Assembly: GCA_963855995.1 (NCBI GenBank)
Contig: OY979728.1
Location: forward strand, 5,939,330-6,003,329
Source: Muricea muricata
Lineage: Eukaryota > Cnidaria > Anthozoa > Malacalcyonacea > Plexauridae
Direction of reading: 5' to 3'
DNA length: 64,000 nucleotides
A program made the translations under genes and the position numbers. The notes beneath the pieces were generated by a model. That model was not told the origin of the DNA. It was given only the letters and a program-made list of their open reading frames with translations, and ran no database searches. Below, one piece after another: positions 1 through 11,043 of the stretch. Position 1 is the stretch's first letter. Every line of letters starts with the position of its first letter.

Positions 1-1
1 G

Positions 2-142
2 GAGGACATACATTTAGATAAGACTCATACTAGACACCTAATTAGAAGAATAATTACTATTGCTATGAGATCGACATACAGCCATTACATTTTCTGCTAT
101 AGAAGTAAGGAATGGGCGAAACCAGGTTTATTGAAATTCTAA
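2..142 (+). pseudogene. Non-LTR retrotransposon RT ORF, C-terminal tail
   Basis: The frame is open from the window edge to a TAA at 140-142. It encodes the final ~46 residues of a retrotransposon polyprotein, ending in a tail with the motif YIFCYRSKEW. The same tail (EWTHPELMKF before the stop) ends the remnant at 14,640-15,288, so both are copies of one family. Only the end is inside the window, so enzymatic domains cannot be judged. I recall this tail from invertebrate RT-endonuclease proteins, but the family name is uncertain. Confidence 0.5.
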
Positions 143-243
143 AGCCATATCGTATTTGTATATAGTCCTAGATTGTAATGTGAAGTATGGTATGCGCGTT
201 TTATAATTGTTATTTTATCTAATATATCAAGTAGCTAACTGTA

Positions 244-917
244 CAGGGTGTCCCAAAAAATGCCTGCTATTAATATCATCAATTCCTTCCTTCAACGTGT
301 CCGCCTTCAAGTTCCACGCATCGTATTGCTCTTGTTCTCGTGTCTCTCATTGCCTGTGTAGCCATCCTCGTTCGTCGCAGTACTACAAACTCATTAACGA
401 TTCGCTCTCGTAGCTTGTCAACGTTAGCTGGAGGCGTTTTAAAAACCTGGCTTCCTGTTTGTTGATAAGATAGCACCATAAACTTACTTTGCTCCCGAGT
501 AAGTTGTTGTCCAACCATTTTTGAACACACATGACGCAAGAGAATGGATTGCATTTTCCCTGCATGCTTTATTCGTGTGTGACAATGACACTAGTTTCCG
601 GTCTATTTCGTTATTTGTAAACCTTGTCGATTAAATGTGTTGTTAAACAATTTCACACTGTACAGTAATTTCTTGGAACCTTTACTGTTAATAAATTTTG
701 CAAAACTTGCACAAGTCAGAATTTTGACCCTGCTTCTTTGAATTGCTGCAAAAATAACAGGTTTAAACATTTTGATCTGAAAATTTGAACTCAGGAAGAT
801 ATGATGTTAAACTTTTGCTAGAGAGTAACAATTTACAAACTTGGCGTATTGCTTAAATAAGTATGCTGTAAAGTTTAACGTTAGGGGGGGGGGGGGGTGA
901 TTTTTTGGGACACCCTG
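244..917. mobile_element. Mariner/IS630-type non-autonomous element
   Basis: The terminal inverted repeats are CAGGGTGTCCCAAAAAA at 244 and its reverse complement ending at 917. The element is flanked by TA on both sides (242-243 and 918-919), as expected for Tc1/mariner target duplication. The body keeps only a short remnant of transposase coding and a G-run near 885-898. It is an internally deleted derivative. A related copy occurs at 12,782-13,585. Confidence 0.75.
279..554 (-). pseudogene. Internally deleted mariner-like transposase
   Basis: This 91-residue frame joins an N-terminal helix-turn-helix-like start (QLTREQSKFMVLSYQQTGS) to a C-terminal tail (LRERIVNEF ... GGHVEG) typical of IS630/mariner-type transposases. 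The central catalytic DDE/D region is missing. It could not encode an active enzyme and would need transposase in trans. The fusion of the two ends indicates one internal deletion. Confidence 0.55.
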
Positions 918-1363
918 TACATTACCTTTTTAAAGTGAGATTTACCGTTGTAAATAGAAAAATTGGATATTATTTTTCAATTGCTAAAGTGAAATTTTCT
1001 TTCAGATGGAAGCTTCTCTAGCTGGACCAAACAAAAATGAGAAACTGGATAGTGATTTTGTGGCAACATCCATGTATGTATGGCTATTCATTAGATTTGC
1101 TAGTGCAGATGTTACAATTTGGTATATTCTTTGTTAAATACAAAAGTTCCCTGACAAAATAATTTTTCATACTATATTCGGCTTGATTGGAAAACAAGAA
1201 CCTCTTATTTCTTGTTTCCCGTTGAAGGCTGCAGTGTGGCGGGCAAAAGCTCAATAAAATTTAGGAATCATTTGGTCAGTGAATGTTTGGCGTATTCATC
1301 ATGAATTTTCATTTTCATAATTTATTGTTCTTCAAATAATTTCATTGCTAATGTTGAAGCAAC

Positions 1364-2063
1364 CATGGCCAGAAATTTAAGACATATCGCCCGTGCGCTA
1401 GCTATTGTGAGGGCAGCGTTAGTTCGCAAAAATGCTAACGCTTTGCTAATGCTGTGCTTTGCACGGTTTTAAAGCCTGGTTTCTAAGCTTTATTTTGATA
1501 CCAAACATGGAGAACCTACTGGAATACATCTTTATAAAAATTGGATTTCATTCGGTGGAAATTTGGTTGAACATAAACATTTGTGCTGTAATTGTTACAG
1601 CAACGAGTTAAGAATTTCGCGTTATTAATCACGAAAATGTAATCTGTTGGACTAAACAAACAGCTTTGAAAATTTTTGTGGAAGTGGTCGAACATATATT
1701 AATTGCCAAACGAACCCGGCAAACTGCCCCAAGAACAGATGGGATCCAACTGGTGACACTAAAGTATAGCTATTGCGCGAAAATGGCAGATAATGAAGAG
1801 AACTATTAAGAAGGAATGAACGGAAAATAGTTGTTTAAAATGTAACCAGTTCCACGTACGAATTAATGAAAAAAAGTACGGCAATGCAATAACGAAGCCC
1901 TTGCAAAGATTATTCGAACTCGGCAAATGCTTTTAGTACGGTATTGCGGTTGTATTTTGCAAATTTTTCATTAACTCCCATGTTTTAATGCTAATTGTGG
2001 CAGCCATATTTGTTCAAACAATCACGTCATGTCCAGTGCCAATGTCTTAAATTTCTGGCCATG
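1364..2063. repeat. Unclassified TIR element (MITE-like)
   Basis: CATGGCCAGAAATTTAAGACAT at 1,364-1,385 recurs as its reverse complement ending at 2,063, defining a 700-bp element with ~22-bp terminal inverted repeats. No coding potential is seen between them. I could not fix a convincing target duplication, so the superfamily is open. Confidence 0.55.
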
Positions 2064-3106
2064 ATGATCTTTTGTTAAAATTAAGACCATGTCTTAATTG
2101 TAAAAACGCCTAAAATTTAGAGATAGTCTTTATTTTAATGCACTGTAAACAGTAAGACATAAATCAAAGGTAGTGGGATGATTTAAAATAGTTGTGGTTT
2201 TTTTAATTACTTACTGTGTGTGCTTTGACATATGTAGCTTTAATTTAAGTAAGAGACTATACTGGTTGAAATTAATTTCATGTTACAAACTGACGATTTA
2301 AGTCAGAATGAGACAATATTACGGTAATTGAAGAATATGGAAGTATAATACAGGACGTGCAAGTGTTTACAGTACTTGCGTGCCATGTGAGTAGGTGTTT
2401 CTGAGCACTCTAGTTTTCCTGCCTCTCCATGATCAATACATATAGAAACAAAATAGCCATGTAGTTTATACACGAGCTTTGCAATGTACTGTACATCAGA
2501 TGATTAGATGGTCACGTTCTGTGCACTCAGGTTTAATAAATAGCAAATCACTATGTTTAGATCATTAGTTTTAAATAAAGCTATAATGTTTAACAGTTAT
2601 TCTACGAACTCGAATCGTATATCAGGTGATAGATAACGTACTGCTACCAAAACATTTCGCAGTGCAGTTATATTTAAAAAAGCATACTTATTAGTCAGTT
2701 TAGCAATGTAAACAACTTCAGCTAATACCGCATAAAACACGAGTTATCGTTATTTAAAATTGTGTTTCAAACAAATTTTTCCAAAAGTTTCCAATTCTTA
2801 AAAAATATAAATGTTTTGGGCGAAACAAACGCTCGTTGACCGCAAAATTGAGCACAGTTTTTGTTATTATAGCAATTTAAAACATGTATAATCTTTTCCA
2901 GCTTTTGGGATTCAGTATTAATTCGTAAAAAATGCATTTTATACTTGTTTAGGTGACATTTAAATCAAGAAATAACCTTTAAAAACTTTATCTAAGTTTA
3001 TGTGTTGTACGTATGGCCAACAAAGGCTGCCAAAATGCTCAAAACAAGATTTTTTGCGATCGAAAAACTTTCAGCCGCCATCTTGTTTTCTCTACTAGTA
3101 GGATAT
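2064..3106. other. AT-rich non-coding stretch
   Basis: I see no coding frame, RNA gene or clear repeat structure here. It contains only short, unsupported frames. Confidence 0.4.
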
Positions 3107-3625
3107 GTATAGGTTATCATATGAGAGGCGAGGTGATATCAGTTTTATCGCTCGAGAGACGATATCATATTTTGTTACGAGTGAGCGCAGCGAACGAGGG
3201 ACAAAATATGTGTCGTAACGAGAGCGATAAAACTCATATTAACTCGAATGCGATAACCTATTTATCACATACTTGTGCCTTTATCTATATTTTCAAATTA
3301 TTCACACTTCGAGTACATTTCAAAATGAATTCAAAATTATTGTTTAAAATACGCTAAACAGGTAGAAATTACAAAAACAAACCAAAAATAACTTATCTTT
3401 TAATAGCTGCAAATTTCTTTGTGTTATTTTCCTTGTATTATTTTATATTTTTATTGTTATTTCTCTGTCGATCCTTCAGTCGGACGCCGTCTTTGTTTTG
3501 AGCGGGACAAAAAGTGATATCGTGGTACGAAAAACGATATCACGGGACAAAAAACGATATCACGGGACATATCGTTTTTATTTCACCGTGTTATCGCCCA
3601 GATAAAGGCACAAGTATGTGATAAG
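3107..3625. repeat. Compound inverted/direct repeat region
   Basis: ATAGGTTATC (3,107) pairs with GATAACCTAT (3,259), and a nested pair is built around TTTATCGCTC / GAGCGATAAA. A 24-bp arm at 3,268-3,292 (TTATCACATACTTGTGCC...) is repeated inverted at 3,601-3,625. Between about 3,510 and 3,580 the unit 'acgatatcacgggac' recurs about three times. This looks like a fold-back MITE or nested MITEs. No gene is supported, and the 114-residue frame across it is built of repeat sequence. Confidence 0.5.
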
Positions 3626-4013
3626 GGCTAATATCTTACTAGTAGCGAGCAAAACAGATTACAGAATACTTAATATCCGATGGCAGTCTACATAATAATG
3701 GGTTGATATTGTTGCTACTATTAGCAATCTACCGTTACTACTGTAATATCTTGAATATCGTGTTACGAAGCAGTAAATAAGTGGCATAAAAATAGTCAAG
3801 TTAAGTTCCCCAAGTTAAATAAACAGTACATACGTCTATGGGAAAGATAAGGAGCATATTTGGTTTTTGCAACGAAAGATAGGCAAATTAACATCATATC
3901 TTTCACTACATGTCAATTATCTCTTCCCTTAGGCTCACAGTATAGTTAATGGTACTTGAACTTTTGTCAATGTTTGGTAAGGGACTGGTCATAATTTAGC
4001 AGGGAGGTTTATA

Positions 4014-5208
4014 TCAATTGTTTTCCTCAAAGTCATCAATATCTTCACTGTCACCATTTATACTATCATCTGTTGACATATCCTCACTATTTGTACTGTT
4101 TATATCAGCACTCAAGCTCTCTGTCCCTTCATCTTCATCATCAAGACAAAAAGAAAGGTGTTCCTTGATGGTGTTTTGTGCTGCATGTGTTAACACGTTT
4201 TGTTGAAAAGCAAAAGCAATGTATGATTTTTTGTGTTTTGAAAGTCCTGCTATTGCTTCAAGGTTCAAATCTTCTGGATGAATAGGATCTTCAACAGACC
4301 ATTCATGTTGAGGAGCAATCATTTGCAGTACAGCTTTGTAACTGAACTCCATTCTTGATTCTGTAGTTTTTTTTGCCTTTCTCCTGTTTTCTTTCTGTTT
4401 TCTTTTTTTTCGTTCTTGGTCTCGAAAAGGTGGATGTAAACAAGCGTTTACATTTCTCTTGTAAGTATTCAAGTTTTTCCTTAATACTCCCAGCTTTGGT
4501 TCTGAGCTGATGGACTTGGCCAATATATTTATCAAATTCCTTGTGAGAACAATTTTCACCACTCTTCAATTTTCCAGAAACAGTAAAAAGTTTCCCATCC
4601 TTCTCTTTGATCTCATTAAACACATGTTCTAATTGGTTAGTAATTTTCTCAACTCTTTCAATGTTTTGCTTCATTCTTATACTGTCACTTGGTATGACAG
4701 TGTAATCTTCTTCAAGAAGTGATCCTGCTGCAGCAGGATTTTTAGTATACAATAGTGAATCAATGTTTTTGCCAAGATTATCAATTTTCTGTTTTATCTG
4801 ATAGATTTGCCCTCCGGTGGAGTGAAAGTGAATGCAAAAATCTTTGGCATTTTTACAGTGCTTAAATTTTAAGGTAAAGAAGTCTGGTAATAGGGAGTTC
4901 ATAAAACAAGCTCGTTCGGTTGTCGCGTTGGGCACATACCCCATTGCTGGCACTTTCCATTGTGGGGGTGAAAGATACGACTTCAATGGGTTCAAGGAAT
5001 GCTGTGACGCCTTTTCAAGGTTGTTCATATTTGGATTGATAGTGACTCTAACGTTAACTGCAGTACTAGTACCTTTAGCACGTTCATTAAAATATTCCGG
5101 TTTCTTTCGAACAAACCGCCGAACTTCAAACTCTGTTAGACCTATAAAATGACAGGGAAAATATAACACTTGCCTGTCAGTTATAGCAGAATACAGATTA
5201 ATGTTCAT
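4014..5208 (-). pseudogene. Leftward accessory ORF of the 7-kb transposon
   Basis: Two overlapping leftward frames (4,303-5,208, about 300 residues, and 4,014-4,562) appear to be one protein broken by a frameshift in the A/T-rich lysine-coding stretch near 4,380-4,420. The middle is predicted coiled-coil-like and charged (roughly 130-270). The C-terminus is very acidic (DDEDEGTESLSAD...). It lies head-to-head with the transposase-like ORF, with ~350 bp between starts that probably hold a shared promoter. Function is unknown. A DNA-binding or partner protein is possible but not shown. Confidence 0.45.
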
Positions 5209-5564
5209 AGATCAGAAAGATCTACGAGGCTATCAATTAAATTGCATCGATATGATCTTAAATCTTAATTTTAAATAGTGATCTTACCGAACTTGTGCAG
5301 GTCTCCTCTTGAACATCTTCAAGATGATCGATCTTTCTCAAGCCAGACGTTTCAAAAACATCTTTGTATTTTTCCAAGTCCGCATATATTAAAATACGGC
5401 GATATCTTCATTTGCATACTTAATATTGTTAGAAATTTGATCTACTAGTAGATCTATTCGTTCCGCCATCTTGATTATTGAAGTGCTGCAAAGGAAGTAC
5501 TTCATGTGTCATTGCTATAATGGTTTGGATGTTTCGCTGCCCAAAAAGTCCATAGACTCATGAA

Positions 5565-6661
5565 ATGAAGCAGTATTTTAATCGATCTAATCACCGGTAT
5601 TCAATGAATAAAATGTCAAGCGAAAACTGCGAAATCATTGATAAAAGCAAGCTGAGTTTTTCCGAGAAAAGAAGTAATAACAGATCAGAAAGCACATTAT
5701 CGGCTACAGTAAGAAAATCGCTCCAAAATTGCTGCGTAAATGAAAACGCAGAGAAGCTCGAAGGACTTCTGATCTTTCTCAAAAATTGTCATGGTATAAA
5801 GCGTCGATCACTGGAAGGTCTATTGTATATTCTTCGACAGTTGCTGGCAAAATGTGATGGAGACAAAAGTTTTGGTTATCTGCCATACGAGGATGCATAT
5901 GGTATATACTGTGATTTTGTTCAGCGCCAAGTGGAAGACAAAGAGTTTAGAGATCATCTTTTGCACAACGAGCATGGCCTTTGCATCTATGTCACAACTT
6001 TGTTCGGCAAACGTTTCATTATTTTACAGAATGCCACTGTGGATTTGAGTAATTTCCTCTGTGAACTTGAGCGCCTTGAATCTGAAGATCATGAAAGTTT
6101 CTCAAGATTTGATTTAAATGCTGATACACTTAAACACGTCTTGCAATCAATGGACACCGAGTATGACAAGTCCGTTCAGAAGGCTATGATTTTTGCAACA
6201 TCATCACGGAAGAAAGTTTACAAACTTGGAATAAAACCTGACAATGCTGTGCATTTTCTGGCAAAAGCTGTTTATGCATCAAAGGAGTGTCAAGATGCTG
6301 TCACTGCAGCGGAGAAAACAATTAAGGAAATGGATGAAGCTAGGCTCGAGTAGTTGAATAAAAAAATTGATGCAACTGAAAAAAGCTAAACAAGAAAGAA
6401 AGCCTGATGTCAGAAGGAAGAAGAGCAGATCTTCGCGCAGACAAAGAAAGTTTGCAAGAAAGAGTAAAGCATATTCAAGAAGATATGTTGCAAGTTAATA
6501 GCCAAAGCAAACGGCGTTTTCAACAAAGAAAACGGAGGATTGCACTGTCATCAGTTAAAGAAAGACTAGTGAAACGACGAAAGCTTGGTGCGGGTGCTAG
6601 TAAGTCTTTGGACACCGAAGATGAGGAATTTATAGCTAAATGCATTGAGGAAACAAGTAGT
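5565..6661 (+). pseudogene. Transposase-like ORF, N-terminal part
   Basis: The first frame (5,565-6,353, 262 residues) ends at a TAG. Coding continues in another frame from 6,407 with a basic, coiled-coil-like segment (QERVKHIQEDMLQ ... RRFQQRKRR) up to the Penelope insertion at 6,662. Together they form the N-terminal half of the protein whose D/D/E region lies beyond the insertion. At least one stop or frameshift separates the two pieces, so this copy is dead. The N-terminal domain is not recognised. The start is uncertain because ATGs at 5,565 and 5,604 are both possible. Confidence 0.5.
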
Positions 6662-6771
6662 AGCCAGAGACGTGCCAGGCGGAAAACGTATTCTTATTAT
6701 AAAGATCAATGCCCAACATAGTGCTTTGAGTAAGGCCATAAAAACAAGATTTAAAATAGAAATTATTTATT

Positions 6772-6804
6772 GTGACGTTTCGTCTTAACTTAAGACATCT
6801 TCAG
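6772..6804 (-). ncRNA. Hammerhead-like ribozyme motif, left arm
   Basis: On the minus strand the order is CTGAAGA, a self-complementary stem (GTCTTAA...TTAAGAC), GAAAC, then GTC. This is the core order of a minimal hammerhead ribozyme. Such motifs are known in the terminal repeats of Penelope-like elements. Stem III would be very short, so activity is uncertain. Confidence 0.45.
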
Positions 6805-6957
6805 ACAAGTGGATAATATTACATACAAAGTTTAAATATATATCTATGCTAATAGTGTTGTTATATTTACAAGGTGTAAAATTACAAGGGTTAAATAAAA
6901 ATATAGACGTGTGAAGGTGGATAGGACATTACAAACACACACAACATAAACGACAAA

Positions 6958-7443
6958 TTAGAAGAGGTTAAGAGGAATAGAGTTGCCTTGAACGTTTAGA
7001 TTAGGTTTGTATTTATTAATGAGGAGACTCTCGTGTATCATTAATTCGTATGAGTCTGAGGAGGAAGAAAGAATTTGAAAGTCGTCAAAGCTAGCAGGGT
7101 GCCCAGAGGCGTTTATATGGGACAGAATACTAGACATAGCTGGGTTGGTTGAATGTTTTCCCGTGATTGGAGAGATACCCAGATGTTCAGATATCCTAGT
7201 GTGTAGATGGCGCGTGGTTTGACCCACATACGACGCGGAACAGCATCGACACTTGAATAAGTATACCACACTGGATCTCAAGTATTTGGGAACTTTATCC
7301 TTGAAGGGAAAAAAGGAAGAGATTCGTCTGGAAGAACGAAAGACGAATCTAATGCCAAGATGAGGAAAAGCAGCGTTGCAGAGTCGGTTGATTTGAGTGC
7401 GTATCTGTAGAGATATTTTTGCCTCCCATTCACAGGGATACAT
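6958..7443 (-). CDS. Penelope GIY-YIG endonuclease domain, left arm
   Basis: The 161-residue frame encodes the C-terminal endonuclease of a Penelope-like retroelement, which nicks target DNA to prime reverse transcription. Visible features are the VVYLFKC start of the domain, two cysteines before YVGQT (the second half of the GIY-YIG signature), an HxxxIxEH helix and a terminal ESLLINKYKPNLN segment. It is truncated: the reverse transcriptase normally upstream is absent, and the frame opens at the palindrome centre. An independent promoter is unlikely, so expression is doubtful. Confidence 0.7.
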   Translation of the reverse strand: MYPCEWEAKISLQIRTQINRLCNAAFPHLGIRFVFRSSRRISSFFPFKDKVPKYLRSSVVYLFKCRCCSASYVGQTTRHLHTRISEHLGISPITGKHSTNPAMSSILSHINASGHPASFDDFQILSSSSDSYELMIHESLLINKYKPNLNVQGNSIPLNLF

Positions 7444-7444
7444 T

Positions 7445-7899
7445 CTCTACAGATACGCACTCAAATCAACCGACTCTGCAACGCTGCTTTTCCTCATCTT
7501 GGCATTAGATTCGTCTTTCGTTCTTCCAGACGAATCTCTTCCTTTTTTCCCTTCAAGGATAAAGTTCCCAAATACTTGAGATCCAGTGTGGTATACTTAT
7601 TCAAGTGTCGATGCTGTTCCGCGTCGTATGTGGGTCAAACCACGCGCCATCTACACACTAGGATATCTGAACATCTGGGTATCTCTCCAATCACGGGAAA
7701 ACATTCAACCAACCCAGCTATGTCTAGTATTCTGTCCCATATAAACGCCTCTGGGCACCCTGCTAGCTTTGACGACTTTCAAATTCTTTCTTCCTCCTCA
7801 GACTCATACGAATTAATGATACACGAGAGTCTCCTCATTAATAAATACAAACCTAATCTAAACGTTCAAGGCAACTCTATTCCTCTTAACCTCTTCTAA
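7445..7899 (+). CDS. Penelope GIY-YIG endonuclease domain, right arm
   Basis: This is the mirror copy of the left-arm domain, with the same YVGQT and ESLLINKYKPNLN segments, running rightward to a stop before 7,900. The frame is open from the palindrome centre to that stop but has no ATG near its beginning. It is a 5'-truncated retroelement end rather than an independent gene. Near identity to the left arm suggests both came from one insertion event. Confidence 0.65.
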
Positions 7900-8051
7900 T
7901 TTGTCGTTTATGTTGTGTGTGTTTGTAATGTCCTATCCACCTTCACACGTCTATATTTTTATTTAACCCTTGTAATTTTACACCTTGTAAATATAACAAC
8001 ACTATTAGCATAGATATATATTTAAACTTTGTATGTAATATTATCCACTTG

Positions 8052-8084
8052 TCTGAAGATGTCTTAAGTTAAGACGAAACGTCA
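8052..8084 (+). ncRNA. Hammerhead-like ribozyme motif, right arm
   Basis: CTGAAGA (8,053-8,059), a stem GTCTTAA/TTAAGAC, GAAAC (8,076-8,080) and GTC (8,081-8,083) occur in the hammerhead order. It mirrors the left-arm motif. Penelope elements are known to carry such motifs near their ends. Confidence 0.45.
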
Positions 8085-8175
8085 CAATAAATAATTTCTA
8101 TTTTAAATCTTGTTTTTATGGCCTTACTCAAAGCACTATGTTGGGCATTGATCTTTATAATAAGAAACAAGTAGT

Positions 8176-10373
8176 GTCCATGGAAGACGTCATGATACAG
8201 TATTGTACGCAGGTCATCGAGTTAAAAAGTCTCATTTCCTATCATTAGCGAATTACAACCTGTTTCGTAGAGGAAAGAAATTGATAAAATCTGCCACAAC
8301 CGTGTTAAACCTGGCTAGACCAAAGTGTGTAAGATCAAGAGCTGCCAAGTTACACTGTGGCAAATCGCTGTTTCGTGCACGGAAACCTCCTAAAACAGAA
8401 TTGCATTCAACAATATCAACACACCACCAGCGCGCTCACATCCGAAATGTGAAACATGATATTTTCAAGCCCGAAAATAACAATCAAAGTTTAATTATCA
8501 GTTTTGATGATACAGCTTATCTAAGACCAAGCACCGGTGTGGGAGTTCGAGATGTAAAAAAGGGTGTGATATTTGATGTTGCTGACCCACAAAAACAGAA
8601 ACAGTTGCCACAACATGATTTTAACAGCGAGCCCAAAGTTCACCAGACACCCTCCTCGTTCAGATTTATCCGAGAAAAAGTTGAAAATATTGGGAGGAGC
8701 AAAGATTTGTACATACTGAAGACCAAACTGTCGTAACTGTTCGTCCAAAGTATTTTATTGGCAGTTCAGGAAGTGTGTGGGCCTCTGATTTTCTGAAAAT
8801 CAAATGGGAATTCCCTCAACTGTTTGAGCAAGAAGTCCAGACAAACATCGAAGATGCATCTGCCCTTCCAGTCCGACAACTTTGTCAGCGTGTTCATGAT
8901 ATTTTATTTTACTATAAAGATTGCACACTCGAAAATGATGTATTGTGCATGGCAAATGAGCCGGACTGTCCTTTCCGTAAGTACGAAGAAGAAAAATTGA
9001 ACTGGCTTCAGACACAACTTTCCAGCGCAAAGGGTGTTTGGAATGAGGATATGACTAATCTTTCATGCACGGAAGACATTTCCAAAGGAACTCAGCTCAC
9101 CACACAAGTACAGAATATTAAAGAAGCTAGTGAAAAAATCTCAGCAACCTCTACTCACCCAGTTGAATTCTGGTCACAAGTCGAGTTGCTTCTTGAACTG
9201 AGCAACAAGACACTACAGTTCATAAATCAACTCCATTTGCCATTTCTGTATAACTGCATTCTCGAAGCCACAGATGCCGGCCCTGGGGTTGGCGTTTCGA
9301 ATGTGGATGTGAAATACAGAGACACTGAGTTGGCTCGCATAAATGGGTGGACTCACCTCAACAGGGTCCACCGTGCTCCGCATGATTCTGGGTAAAATGA
9401 AGCCGAACGGTCTAATGCCGCAATAGGTGAGGCATTAGTCACTGGTCAAACGATCAGGTGGAATTATTTTCAGGCGACAGATGGGTTAGATAAAGAACAG
9501 ATCGACTTATTGTCGGTTGAAGAAATAAAGAAACGAGAAGAAGCTGTGGAGCGCAATGCATGGAGAATTTCACATGATGTTGCCACTAGGATTGATGGTG
9601 AGCCAGGCCCAGCAGGTGACTGTATGAAGGCCTTAGTTACCAGCAATGTAGCTAAGCAGTTTTTCTTCAACACTAAATACCTCCACGCGTACACATCAGC
9701 GAAATCAGAGAAGTTGAAAAGCCAAGTTCCTGGCCACAACTACTTTTCGAAGCTGGATGATATCAATACCACTTCTATGTCGAGTGGTGAAATGTACCAG
9801 GAGTATCGAGCAGATGAATCCTTACTGTGCACTCCTAGGCCTTTTCCTGACATAAGCAAATTGCCAGAGCTTCATTATTTGCCTCCAGATAAAACACCAT
9901 TAGTGAACAGTCAGGGCACGGAACGAGAGCCAGACGATTACCATCCCAGAGCCCAGCTTAAGAAGCTTCACAAAGAGAATAAAATCTTGTCTGATGACAG
10001 CGATGCGGTGAAATGTTTCTCACAGTCCTACGTAGTGGATGAAAATGCGGTAGTCGAATATTTGCATCATCTTCAACACTTAGTTCTCATGGGTGAAAAA
10101 AGAAAGTTGGAAAAGCAAGCCAGAAATGCAAGAGAAAATCATATGACATGCGATGAATTCGACTGGTTCAAAATGTTAAAAGATGGCTCTTTGTCAAAAC
10201 AGCGCGTAGATGCTCTTAATAAGTACATAGACAAACATAAATTGGCAGTCACCAAGAAGAGTAAAAAGCTAGACAAAGTTGAAGCTATAGCTTTGCATCT
10301 GCAGATCAGGCTAAACGGTCGTTCTGAAATAGTTGCAGTTGAAGAAAACTTCAATGGAGAGGAGATAACTTAA
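8176..10373 (+). pseudogene. Transposase-like ORF with D/D/E blocks, C-terminal part
   Basis: Coding resumes directly after the Penelope target duplication and runs in pieces to 10,373, with breaks near 8,736-8,775 and at a TAA near 9,393. A first acidic block (SFDDTAYLRP, near 8,510) is followed by a block at about 9,270 (DAGPGVGVSNVD) and a Glu-rich block at about 9,400 (NEAERSNAAIGEAL). This D...D...E spacing and the 'hydrophobic strand plus Asp' context resemble RNase-H-fold transposases. I recall related proteins repeated in cnidarian and mollusc genomes, annotated as uncharacterised. The C-terminal ~280 residues are charged and unrecognised. Confidence 0.5.
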
Positions 10374-11043
10374 ATTGGACACTATCTGAATGACAAAGAG
10401 AACGAGTCAACTACTGAAGACATCGTTCTTCAAGAGATTGGCGAGTCATTGTCAGAGGACTCAACCTAGGTTTGGTAAAATTAATTTTATATATGCAGAC
10501 TATAAATCAAAATGCTATATAAAGATCGCAAGAAAAGAGTTAGTATTAACGTTGATAGTTCAGATTTGTATTATGCTTGATTGACTGAAGCAGGTTGTTA
10601 TTATTGAAGACAAAACAGTTGAGCGCCTTTAGGCTTTCACGCTGATCGCTTTACATAATCAGACATATAAAGTTTACGTGTTATAAATAAATTGGATTCC
10701 TTTGTCTCAGGCATAGAAATCGAGTAATAGAGCTATCCGACATAGTAAATCGAGGGTACCTTTTTCGTACTGTGAGTAAACATGAAAATGGCCTTTAATT
10801 TCCACCGAGCTATTATAACAGCACATAGATTGTTAAAAGGTGTAATATTTTGAATTAATGGTATGGACTGCAGTAGTTTTTCATTGTGAGAAGGGGGGAG
10901 GCATTTTTCCGTCACGACCACGGGGGAGGTCATATATTTTTCTCCCCAAGGCAAGGCAGGGTAGCAAAATATAATTCCTTAAAATTTTGAATCTCACCCC
11001 TCCCCCCCCCACCCCCGCCCCTGCTACATTAGGACCAGTCCCT
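10374..11043. other. 3' non-coding region and right TIR of the 7-kb transposon
   Basis: There is no supported gene. A C-rich tract ('cctccccccccc') lies just inside the right terminal inverted repeat (11,020-11,043). The first 200 bp look like 3' UTR of the rightward ORF. Confidence 0.4.

Larger units (their letters stand above)
143..957 (+). repeat. 3' flank of the non-LTR copy, split by a MITE
   Basis: The sequence at 143-241 and 920-957 matches 15,289-15,415 downstream of the second copy. Both contain an 'atatcaagtag' block followed by an 'aagtgagattt' block. In the second copy the two blocks are continuous. Here they are separated by the mariner-type insertion at 244-917, so the second copy is a natural empty site. 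Confidence 0.55.
6662..8163. mobile_element. Penelope-like element, inverted palindromic insertion
   Basis: A ~1.5-kb insertion is flanked by an exact 12-bp target duplication, GAAACAAGTAGT (6,650-6,661 and 8,164-8,175). From 6,691 to 8,166 it is a near-perfect palindrome centred near 7,430. Two truncated Penelope 3' ends lie head-to-head, each encoding the GIY-YIG endonuclease and each ending outward in a hammerhead-like motif. The reverse transcriptase is missing from both arms. The palindrome is almost unmutated, so the insertion is recent or kept homogeneous by arm-to-arm conversion. Confidence 0.75.
3981..11043. mobile_element. Seven-kb DNA transposon, divergent ORFs, unclassified
   Basis: The left end GGGACTGGTCATAATTTAGCAGGG (3,981) matches the reverse complement of the right end at 11,020-11,043 with two mismatches, defining terminal inverted repeats. 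Inside are one leftward ORF (4,014-5,208) and one long rightward ORF (5,565-10,373, split by a retroelement). The rightward ORF has D, D and E blocks resembling an RNase-H-like transposase. Flanking bases are diverged and I could not identify a target duplication, so I do not assign a superfamily. Frameshifts and stops indicate an old, inactive copy. Confidence 0.6.

Noticed and set aside
3013-3357. 114-residue ORF
   Set aside because: It overlaps inverted repeats and has no recognisable domain.
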